NCBI GenBank assembly: GCA_964017235.1
Contig: OZ024939.1
Coordinates: forward strand, 42,510,241-42,574,240
Direction: 5' to 3'
Length of the DNA: 64,000 nt
Source of the DNA: Sabellastarte sp. h YS-2021
Lineage: Eukaryota > Annelida > Polychaeta > Sabellida > Sabellidae
Both the position numbers and the translations under genes were made by a program. The notes below the pieces were generated by a model. That model was not told the DNA's origin and searched no databases. It worked only from the letters and a program-made list of their open reading frames with translations. Below are positions 1-9,870 of this stretch, piece after piece (positions within the stretch are counted from its first letter, which is position 1; the number at the start of each line of letters is the position of its first letter).

Positions 1-386
1 GACTACCTATTTATAGTTATCTACTAAGTATTTTATGACTGTTTTATCATCTTAACAACCTCCTTGTGTGTTCAGATAACAGAGATTTTACTATTACATG
101 CAAAATACAGATGTGGATTGTAGTTCAAGAATATTATGTTTTTCATTCTAAAATAATTTACCATAATTCAGGTGTAAAATAATGCTTTGAAAACAAGTTT
201 GAACGAATATGTTAACCAAAATTAACCAAATCAAGCAGACAGTACACAAGTCAGTAACATTTGTAGTATAAAATACACCTTCTTTCATTGATAAAAATGC
301 ATACTCAGCATTAAATATGTCCTTTTTTAATTGATAAAAATGCATATTCAGCAGTTTTAAAAGTAAATAACTATTTGTCCCAATTA

Positions 387-1487
387 TCATACTGAAGAGT
401 CTTCATCTGTTGATGTGTATAACTCCTTATTTCTTCTTTTGAACTTCTTTGCTTTTGCTGGACCTATATTCTCCTGACTTGTGTCACATTCTGACTCTAC
501 AAGTTTGATTGGTGAAGCCATCACTGCATCTGAATCATAGTTCAATCTTTTACCATGCGGAGAATGCGGACTTGAGTCTGTAGTTCTCACAGAATGCCCT
601 GGGGCTGGTGTAGAACAGTTTGTCATTGGTACATTCAACTGATGGTCATCTAAACTTTGTTCACCTTTCGGTATAGGATTGTTTAATCCCAGAGGATCAT
701 CTGAAGAAATTGGTGCCAAAAGGTCATCATTAATGTCAAGATTATCTATAGATGCTGCAGACTCTTTACTGTTTTTATTGACCTTACTTGCGGCCACCTT
801 CTGTCTCAAATTCTTCAGTCCTTCCATCCTCATTTTGACCCTCTCTTCATGGTCTTCAAACTCTATACTCTTTCTGCTGGCTCTCACATTGTGTAATGAT
901 TGCTGTTCCTCATCCTGGTCTGCATTAAACTTGTCAAAGCCAGGTTGTTCTTGAAACAATGTCTTCTGGCAGGAGTTGGTCAAAGACTTCTTCCCAGGGA
1001 TAACAATGACGTCCTCCGAAGAAGCCCCCCTATGCCCTTTCACTTCCACATGCACCACTTCTCCACCAGAATCTGATTGACCACTTTCCTCTTCAGGCCC
1101 AAACACTACATCATTGCCTGATGCAGAGCTGTCACCAATGATGGAATCCGACTGGCTGGTGGAACCGTCTTCATCCTCTTCATCCAAATCATCCAATGAA
1201 ATTTCATCTGGGTTAAAAGATGCACTGACGCTTGCATCTTGTGAGGTGTCAAGGGTGGTTTCCATGGTGCTGTTTATAAATGAAGGTGGTTCTTCATCAC
1301 TTTGTATGTCATCGTCATCAATATCATCCCCGATCAAAGAACTGTCTCCACCACCAATAGAGGTTTCCATGGTGACAGATGTGTTGTGCTCCTGTTTTCC
1401 AGCAAAGACTGCAAAGGGATCGGTGATACCCAACATCTGACAGAACAAGGATGTTTGAGGGTTGATCTGAATTTCAGGGTCTGGTAC
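387..1487 (-). CDS. DBR1: DBR1 last exon: acidic, Ser-rich C-terminal tail
   Basis: This 1101-base exon encodes the last 366 residues and the stop codon. It opens with [20 protein letters not shown], aligning with the end of the DBR1 C-terminal domain. It then runs into low-complexity acidic sequence ([22 protein letters not shown]) rich in Ser, Asp and Glu. A basic stretch, [10 protein letters not shown], lies about 20 residues before the end and is a likely nuclear localisation signal. The tail is probably disordered; its length rather than its composition is unusual for the family. Open frames on the opposite strand at 679-954 and 1114-1440 are shadows of this exon. Confidence 0.93.
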   Translation of the reverse strand, partial: VPDPEIQINPQTSLFCQMLGITDPFAVFAGKQEHNTSVTMETSIGGGDSSLIGDDIDDDDIQSDEEPPSFINSTMETTLDTSQDASVSASFNPDEISLDDLDEEDEDGSTSQSDSIIGDSSASGNDVVFGPEEESGQSDSGGEVVHVEVKGHRGASSEDVIVIPGKKSLTNSCQKTLFQEQPGFDKFNADQDEEQQSLHNVRASRKSIEFEDHEERVKMRMEGLKNLRQKVAASKVNKNSKESAASIDNLDINDDLLAPISSDDPLGLNNPIPKGEQSLDDHQLNVPMTNCSTPAPGHSVRTTDSSPHSPHGKRLNYDSDAVMASPIKLVESECDTSQENIGPAKAKKFKRRNKELYTSTDEDSSV

Positions 1488-4400
1488 CTGTGAAATATTA
1501 TTGGAAGTTATTTATACAACTTACATATCAACATATCGTGCTGATGTTTTTCTATATTTACTTAATTAGTTCACATATTTTATCTGGGAGTTGAGAATAA
1601 CAGTTTGATACAAAACGTGTGCAACAACAAAGGGATACTATGAACTTCCCACGTATTGCCAGGTTCAAATTTGTAATTAATAGTTTCAATTAAACTCCCA
1701 TGTAATACAAGTTATACAACCCATATAACAATACCTCTTGCAAATAAACATATATTCCTGACCTGAATTTCAGGGTCTGGTACCTGTGAAATATTATTGG
1801 AAGTTATTTATACAACTTACATATCAACATATCGTGCTGATGTTTTTCTATATTTACTTAATTAGTTCACATATTTTATCTGGGAGTTGAGAATAACAGT
1901 TTGATACAAAACGTGTGCAACAACAAAGGGATACTATGAACTTCCCACGTATTGCCAGGTTCAAATTTGTAATTAATAGTTTCAATTAAACTCCCATGTA
2001 ATACAAGTTATACAACCCATATAACAATACCTCTTGCAAATAAACATATATTCCTGACCTCAAAATACTTAAGTCACTAAATAGAGTTATCAGATTACAA
2101 TTAATATTGATAACACTACTAATTAAGCATGGTGTAACTTAATAAACCAACCTTCTCCTTTTTCTTGCCCGTATCTCGGTAGGGTTCGACTGTTCGTTCA
2201 AAAATTTCAGGAATTTTTAGTGAATCCTTTAATGACTCACGGATTTCTTTCAACTCTTGTTCACTCACAGAAAAATCGTACCTACAATCAGACATACAAA
2301 AAACTTCTTAACATTGCATTTTCATAAATTTCCAGGTGTTTGACTGGAGACTCACAAAAATATACCTCTTAGGTATCCCACAATAAGAATAACTTTCCAC
2401 TGGCACTGACAAGACACCCGTATAAATTAATTTAGTAACATTTCACCAACATGCAACCAGAGTTGGGATCCCATGAAAAAAAGAATTTTGTATTGCATTA
2501 AAATTGGCAAAAATGAACTTGTTCATTGCTACATTACATATCAATATTGAGAAAACTGCCAACATTTTAGTAGTATCTCGTATTCTTGCACCAAGTTTAT
2601 TTTCCACATAATCCATTATTGTAATCTTTAACAAGCACTAAAGTACTCTTCAATAGCTCTGAATCAGTGACATAAATGTATAAAAGGATCTACCTTTCAC
2701 TACTTCCCAGGCCTGGCATGTACCTGTTACTGTTGGAGAGGTGCAGAAGGTAGTTTGTGGACTGTAAAATACCAATCCATTCTGGATCCAACTCTAACTG
2801 TAGAGGATTGTTGGAGTCATGAGGAATATCTATTACCTGAAATGAAATTGGAAGAAAAAGATGTAGTTTTTATCAAATGTAACCTTGTGTATAGTGGTCC
2901 TAACAAAAGCTTGGATTTTCCATTAGTTCAATGTATTACACCCGGATGTTTTTAGTATATTTTATTTTAATTCTTATAATAAATTCCCCACAACTTATCA
3001 CTGTGCAGAGATGTCTACAAAATTATAGCCTAGACTTTAAGTCTAATTGGCATAATTAACTATCATTTTCAGAAAAAAAAGTGAAGATGTATTACTGACG
3101 TACCTGTAAAAAGGCTCTTTTTGGCAGACACTTATCTAAGGCCAAGAACTTTGTGGTTTTAGGATTTTCTGTTTCATCTGGTGATCCAGCCTCTGGCTAA
3201 AATATAATAAAAACCTTTGCACTGTTTGAATGAGATTTGTGTACAGTGTTGAACTGACATACATCTTCTGAGGCACATTCAATTCAAGAGCTAGTGTTGA
3301 CTCAGTAAAATTCATATTAACACTAAAACCCCTTTTTTATTCATGGCACCGCTATTGTACAAACCAGATGATGGCTCTCCCAAGATATTCAGGGAATACA
3401 TGTGGACTAAGAAAACAGAAATTTACCACAGTGTGTGAAACTGTCCATTCTTTACCCTCTACTGGTGGAACACTCTTCATATCTTTGTGATTTATTTTAC
3501 TATGAAATTCTCTGAAGCAAAATTGGCTCATATTTTAATGATTTCGCACTTTAACAGGGTGCTGGGGGTTTGCGTGGGATACTGGACACCTCTTGGGCAA
3601 CCTGGAATCCATATAGTTTTCATTGATGGACAGTTAATCGGACACGACAGTCCCGTCAGACACAAAAATAAATTGACGGATTCTTTTTCATTGAATATTA
3701 GTATTGAAATGAAATAAAGACATACATCAACAATATAAAACAGAATGTCCACATTTGTTTTTATACTTTTAAAGGGAACTCCAGTACAATTTAAATTGGT
3801 GTACGACATGATTGTCCTGTCTGATTCACCGTCCACAGGTGTACCAGACACTTTTTATGTAACCTAGAATCAGAATGGTTTACACTGATGGGATACTGCA
3901 CACTTCTCAGGTAACCTAGAATCAGATTGGCTTTCATTGATAGGATATTGGAGGCTTATTAGGTAACCTAGAACCAGTATGATTTACATTGATGGGATAC
4001 TGGACACTTTCTAGGTAACTACAACAAACCTCATGCTGTACCAAGGCTGCAAACTTCACGTGCAAATGTGCAGCAAACCAATACGAGGGCTTTAGGTGAT
4101 AGAGCAACGATTCAGCAGCAGGACTTCCCAGAATTCCCTTCTCTATTTCATCCTGAAAGAAACTCTTCTTGCGGAGCAGCGCTTGAACGTCACCATGCTT
4201 ATAGATTCCTCTTGGCCAATCGTGTGAGAGAAATACATCCAGGTGTGACTTGATCTGAAACAAATTTTACACAATGCTGTTATAGTTAAACCGTAGAAAA
4301 TTGGGACAAGTTGATTACGAAGCCATTAAATATCATGCCAATATTATACACCTATTTTTAAAACATATATTGATATAAGTGGTCGGACCGGTTCTGCAAA

Positions 4401-6891
4401 TAAAAACTAATTTTTGGGGCTTTGAAACCGAACGAAATCCGAGATTTCGAAAGTTTGCAGAGATATGGTAAAAAATTTTACGCGAGCGTACATGAGCTAT
4501 ATTAACAATATTATATTAACAATGCTATATTATGCATTTGTTATATTTAGAAGTTTATAAACTTCATTTACCATGAATATAAAGTAAAAATGTTAGTTGT
4601 TTCCTCAAATATATATCTTCTTTATTGTTTTGATGAAGTATTAACCAGTAGAAAGCCTAATATAATGACATTTTCCATTACCAGTACTTAAATATTCTTT
4701 GTGGATTTCGTCATTTCTACCTAAACAAAACAAAATGCGGTATACCGGTTTACCGTTTAAACCACTAATTGATATGACTACTGTAAACACTTAGAATATC
4801 CTACAAAACGATGTATCTGTTGTGTGCAAACTGAGATGTTTCTGTTGTTTACAAATGGAGACTTGGTACAAGTTAAAACCTGTACCACATCATTTCAGAA
4901 ATGGTATTTATATTGTGTAGAATGAATATAAAAGTCTACAGAGTGTTGAACATGACATTCATTTCACTGGGACTGTTTGGATAACAGATTTTATAATTAC
5001 CTGCATCAGACGAAACACCTCCAGACTGCGGACATGATATGCTGATCTCTTGGTGTTATCGTTGTATGGCGGCCTCTCAAAATGACCTAGATAAATATAA
5101 ACACACTATGTGCAGTAGAAAACTGTGCAGGGTTTATCTCTAATAAACTATTTAATCTTACTAACCCTGCCTCTCAAAATAACCTGGATAAATAAAAACA
5201 AATTTAGTAGAAAACTAGTAAAGGCTTACTCCAGCTGAACCATTTAATCTCATTAGCACTGCCCCTCAAAGTGAGCTGGATAAATATATGACTATTACAC
5301 TCAGTAGAAAACTGTTAAGTATACCAGAAAATTACTTAATTTCACCAGTCCAGCATTACAGAAATCTACTGTATGAACGCTAACAAAGTAAAACAATCAA
5401 ACTGTCTGTGTTTTCGGATAAAACAGAATAAAGTACACTTACTAGTTTTGTACATCAACTTTAAGAAACTGTCACATTATCTTTATATTAAACATTCCTT
5501 GAGAAAATGATAACCAAGTGGTATTAAACACATTCACAAAAATATTCAAGTAAACCTTCTTTTTCACTTGCTGAAAAAAAAGACATACCTTTGTTATAAT
5601 CTCGACCTTTGAAGATACCAGACAATCCTCCAATTCTTATGCCACCAAACTGCACCACATTTGCATACCCTAAAATAAGATCATAGTTGTACAATCGCTG
5701 AGCTTTTTCCAAAGATCCGCATAGTAGAGATGTTATAACTTTAGCAAAAGTCGCAGATACTGTAAATCTTAGATGTGGCACTTGCAGTTACCAAAAGAAA
5801 AATACATACTTGTATAGATACTTGTAGAGTGCTGGATGATAGATTTAATGTAAATTTCACCAAGAACAAATAAGTTTGGTAAGTCTGATGGCAATGACTG
5901 AGACATTGGAGTACAAATTTTCTAGTGTGACTAGTGCTATTCAAAAGTTTGAATGTGACCAAAAAATTAATGGTGAAATCTCACCCATATAGTAGATATG
6001 GGGTGCAACCCATCCCCCATACGGCAACTCTTGCAAGTAATTTGAAGCCTCATGATTTCCACCCACAAAGACAGTCAGAACTGGGGCTTTCTTCTCACCA
6101 CTGTAGTACCTAAAAATTGTAAGGAACGTTTTTAAAACTACAATATTCTCACCGATGTGGTACTTAGTGTATAAAGAAGGACTTTATTATCACCTCAGTC
6201 ATCAAAATCACAACTTGATCACTCACTTGTAGAAGGTGTTTAACTTCTGGTATTTTTGAGGTACAGCCATGGCGTTGAAATCGGACTTGTTTCTCACTGC
6301 TTGAAAGTCTCCACAAATTAATAGAAGATCCACCTGACGTAAATCAAGGAAAGTGAAATGCAATTTGAATGAATTATGTTAGGTGCTTTCATAATGAATG
6401 ATATCCACTTTGAATGCTAGTATATTTTTGATTTTCTAGTTACTTAATTGTACACATGTAAACAAGAGTTTTTACTGTGACTTACATTTCTGTTATTTAC
6501 AAGTATTTAACTTCAGCTGTCAAAGAAATTAAAATTTGAAAGCTGCAAATTATCTGAATAACTGCCAATATCTGACAAAAGTCACATTTCATGTCTTGTC
6601 AAAACAATGTTGTACAAAATTTCATACTACTTGTTTACTGCCACTGTCAATAAAATTTTGTGGGTCAATTTCTTGAAATCTGTTTCAAGACAAAGCAAAC
6701 CAGTGCAGATGATAAGATTTCAGTTGGCTACCACTCCACTGAGTTATCAGGACAGAAATACCTTGTGTGTAGAATACCTTTATTGATTACACACTGTTTA
6801 CCTTGATATTTTCTTTCTTTTCCAGAAATTGAAGAGTTTCATAAATTTTATCCAACTCCCCATGACAGCAACCTTCCACTGCGACCTTCAT
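387..6891 (-). CDS. DBR1: Lariat debranching enzyme, complete 10-exon gene
   Basis: Nuclear metallophosphoesterase that hydrolyses the 2',5'-phosphodiester branch of excised intron lariats. Exons in transcription order: 6802-6891, 6227-6333, 5985-6109, 5589-5669, 5001-5086, 4030-4254, 3104-3196, 2694-2836, 2152-2281, 387-1487. All junctions are GT..AG and phases agree, giving 726 aa. The start [20 protein letters not shown] matches the family N-terminus. Metal and catalytic positions are present: C8, H10, D39 (CGDFQ), N84-H85 (GGNHE), H174 (SHDWPR), H226 and H228 (AHLHVKF). The DBR1 C-terminal domain follows ([11 protein letters not shown], then INPQT). From memory human DBR1 is about 544 aa; the excess here is an acidic, Ser-rich tail. 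It ends in [10 protein letters not shown], resembling the human KIKRRNQAIY end. A tandem duplication covers the last acceptor. The identification is very secure. Confidence 0.96.
1467..2060. repeat. 296-bp tandem duplication over the DBR1 exon 10 acceptor
   Basis: Bases 1467-1762 are repeated at 1763-2058, with no difference found by eye. The unit holds the first 21 bases of DBR1 exon 10, its 3' splice site and about 275 bases of intron. The copy next to the exon is the functional one. The distal copy keeps an acceptor (exon edge 1783) and at the copy junction gains a GTCAGG donor after 1763. Such identity means either a very recent event or an assembly error. Confidence 0.95.
3543..4020. repeat. 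52-bp minisatellite just inside the DBR1 exon 6 donor
   Basis: Three clear units begin at 3859, 3911 and 3963 and a partial one at 4015. Each reads GTAACCTAGAATCAG followed by a GATGGGATACTG-type core. Degraded relatives reach back to about 3570. The array ends about 10 bases from the exon 6 donor at 4029. It lies wholly in the intron. Confidence 0.85.
5070..5335. repeat. Tandem repeat spanning the DBR1 exon 5 acceptor
   Basis: Three diverged units of about 92-97 bp start near 5073, 5170 and 5262. On the minus strand each contains a TTTATCTAG-type or TTTATCCAG-type acceptor followed by about 15 exon-like bases (GTCATTTTGAGAGGC and variants). Only the unit at 5086 continues into the coding exon; the others are decoy 3' splice sites upstream of it. 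Each unit also carries a CAGTAGAAAACT block. Confidence 0.8.
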
Positions 6892-7854
6892 GGCTAATTT
6901 TATTCTTTTTCTGAACACAAAAATTCCTGTAAAAATATGGTACCTTGTTTCATGCAACTAGCTTTACACTGTTTAAGTTTTATTGTTTTACAGAGTTTAA
7001 GAATTTAAGTAGTGTAGTTAGGGATGAGTACATCTGATTTATATTTTCATCTCAATGAAACCATTGTGACTCATGGTAATCCTACTAATCTGCCAATGAA
7101 TGCACACCAACCAGCCAGTAAACCATTCACTGATGTTTTACTTTATGAGTTATGGGATACCACTTTCATATAATGAATAGAAATTCACTGGTGTTCAGTC
7201 TTACATGTAAGCTAGGTAATACTAGACTTTGTCAAAAGACAAAGTAAATAAATATAAACATATCTACTAATATAAAATATGATACAAATTACATCCAGGC
7301 TGAATTCAAAAACATAACTTGGCTAACAGCACCTTTCAAATCTATGTAAATAAGGTATAATTTTTGTTTGTCACCTTAATCAAACAAACACACACTAAAA
7401 GACTCTGAATACATGCCACTGTTAATGAGCTCTAAAAGCGCTCCGATTTATAAAATATTTGTTAGAAAACCCAACAGAATTCCATAGCCTCATGTTTTAT
7501 ATGGATTTATGCAATATGCATGCATGAATATTAATGTGTTGCCAATTTAAATTTTTGAAGTACACCTTGCTGAGGATACACTACCTCAGCCTACCCTCAT
7601 TGCCCAGTGGTGGTGGACCAATACATGCCTGTGTACAAATTAGCGACCATCCTCTGTTGATCAAAAATATGTTTAAATTGCCAAAAAATCTACAGTCTTT
7701 AAAAATCTACAGTCTTTAAGATTAACAACAATAATAAATATCCAACCAGGAAATGTTTTAATTTTAAAGTAAATTATGCAAAATGTATAGTAAGACCAAA
7801 TTCCCAATTCCTTAGAAGTTATGGACTGGAATAGATAATATTAAACAATATACA
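6892..7854. other. Sequence upstream of DBR1, no gene seen
   Basis: This stretch lies immediately 5' of the DBR1 start codon on the minus strand and should hold its promoter and 5' UTR. No convincing TATA box or initiator could be singled out in such AT-rich sequence. A TTTTGTGTTCAG acceptor-like string lies about 20 bases before the ATG, so a 5' UTR intron is possible. Confidence 0.4.
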
Positions 7855-8330
7855 TGTCACAGAACCCAAAAAGTGTTAAAATCACTACTACTGGCCTGGC
7901 TAGCAGGGATTTCCCCTATAGTTCACCTGGTAGAGTGTGGGCCTCGTGAGGGGTTGTGGGTTCGAGTCCCCTGGAAACATGGTCCTGTGACATTTGGCGC
8001 CCAATAAGGGACTGGCTAGTGTGGATTAGCCACACAGTGGATAACCAGTGGTGCTGGTTAATGTGAACCAGTAGGAACCCTGGGGCAGGTTTCATGTGTG
8101 GAGGGGAGAATGTAACAGAACCCAAAAAGTGTTAAAATCACTACTACCTACCATCACTAATCACTATAAGGCCTTATTGGGCACCAAATGTCACAGGACC
8201 AGGTTTCCAGGGGACTCGAAGCCACAACCCTTCACTTACGAGGACCACACTCTACCTGGTGAGCTATAAGGGAAATCCCTACTAGCCAAGCTAGTAGTAC
8301 TGATTTTAACACTTTTTGGGTTCTGTGACA
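7855..8330. mobile_element. Foldback element carrying two tRNA-like units in opposite orientation
   Basis: The ends are inverted repeats: TGTCACAGAACCC, AAAAAGTGTTAAAATCACTAC at the left and the reverse complement ending GGGTTCTGTGACA at the right. A third copy of the terminal motif lies inside at about 8113. The left arm holds a tRNA-like segment with an A-box-like string (TAGTTCACCTGGTAGAG, about 7919) and a B box (GGTTCGAGTCCC). The right arm holds a diverged inverted copy (GGGACTCGAAGCCAC). It could be two tRNA-derived SINEs inserted head to head or a MITE that captured a tRNA-like sequence. Confidence 0.75.
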
Positions 8331-9224
8331 TATCTCTTTGATGATGTTTAAGAAAATACTGAAGTTCAGTTTTATTGAAAAATATTATGTTATTATTTTG
8401 TGACTATAGATTAGGTCATATCTTCTAAACTAAACTGTCAAGTATTTATTCACTTTAATCTAACCTTGAGTGTTCTCTTGTCAATTTCATAATCTGTGGT
8501 CTTCATATTTTTATAAAGCACCAATGTGGCTTAATTTTGCCATTACTTGCGGGAATAGCCCAGATAAGCAATGTCTTCTGTTGCTTCCTTTTCGTATGTT
8601 TCTGTAATTCTTATTTATGGTATACTGTACAAGTTTTTCCTACAGTACATATTTGGCCCTATATTTGTGTTTGCAGGAATGAAATAAACCTTATATTTAC
8701 TACTTCATAGATAACAATACAATTGCTCATTTACACTGGTAATTTTTTGTACTTGTACAAGTGTGATTTGTCTTTAATTTATTTAGGGGTGGGCATGAAT
8801 AGGTACACAGGCGTCAACTGGTCAGAAACTGGTGTACCACCCAATTAAGTAATGTCTTCACAATTATATTTAACTACGTCTTTCTTTAGAGAATTATCCA
8901 CCATCATTATATGTATTTGCCCATTTGTTTTAGTGTCAATACTGCTTGTCCTTTTCAGATTTTTGGGCTAGTGAGGAACTCAAGTGAACAGCCTCGATAA
9001 GCTTGGCTTCAGCTGTTTCCATTTCATAAGTTTCTGTTCACAGTCAATTTTCTTGGTATTATGATGTACATTGTTATAGTGTAATTGTATGTACAGAAAT
9101 GAAATAAACTTATATATATATATATACGCAGTGGTTAAATCATGGGATATCCCAATATGTAACCTAATGGCTAAATGTCGGGAAATTATTTCATTGGTTG
9201 ATTTTTTATTCTTAGTTTTCTATA
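8331..9224. other. Intergenic sequence, no gene seen
   Basis: AT-rich, with no open frame of interest. Two segments around 8560-8690 and 9000-9115 resemble each other (TTTCTGT...GAAATAAAC.TATAT endings) and may be remnants of one interspersed repeat. A short TA microsatellite sits at about 9113-9125. Confidence 0.4.
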
Positions 9225-9870
9225 TTGTCAGAAAATATGGGAAATCTGTGATCTTCTCATGAATATTAATGAGTTGGTGCTACTGCCATGAATTCTCGAG
9301 GTTAAGGTATTTGATCGTCTAGTACTGAGGCTTTTCAATTTATAAAACATTGCTAGAAAAACCCAGGAAATCCGTGAACTCATATCTTCTCATGAATATT
9401 AATGAGTTGGTCCTACTGCCGTTAGTTCTCGAGTTTAAAGTATTTGATCCTATTTGAGGCTTTTCATTTTTTAAAATATTGTTAGATCCAGGAAATCTGT
9501 GACCTCATATCTTCTCAAGAATATTAATGAGTTGGTGCTACTGCCATGAATTCTCGAGGTTAAGGTATTTGATCGTCTAGTACTGAGGCTTTTCAATTTA
9601 TAAAACATTGCTAGAAAAACCCAGGAAATCCGTGAACTCATATCTTCTCATGAATATTAATGAGTTGGTCCTACTGCCGTTAGTTCTCGAGTTTAAAGTA
9701 TTTGATCCTATTTGAGGCTTTTCATTTTTTAAAATATTGTTAGATCCAGGAAATCTGTGACCTCATATCTTCTCAAGAATATTAATGAGTCGGTGCTACT
9801 GCCGTGAGTTCTCGACTTTAAAGTATTTGATTTTCTTTGAGGCTTTTCATTTTGTAAGATATTGCTATCC
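9225..9870. repeat. About 129-bp tandem repeat with 258-bp higher-order period
   Basis: About five monomers, each with the core GAATATTAATGAGTTGGT, then CTACTGCC and TTCTCGAG. Neighbouring monomers alternate between two types, and the two-monomer unit recurs almost unchanged at 258 bp (9365 and 9623 are equivalent bases). Single diverged relatives occur near 7450-7530 and 12345-12480, so the monomer also exists dispersed. Confidence 0.85.

Noticed and set aside
679..1440. Plus-strand open frames opposite the DBR1 last exon
   Set aside because: They are antisense shadows of a Ser/Asp-rich coding exon with clear homology on the minus strand.
7915..7978. tRNA gene candidate
   Set aside because: A- and B-box-like strings are present, but the sequence does not fold as a full cloverleaf and sits inside an inverted-repeat element; treated as tRNA-derived mobile DNA.
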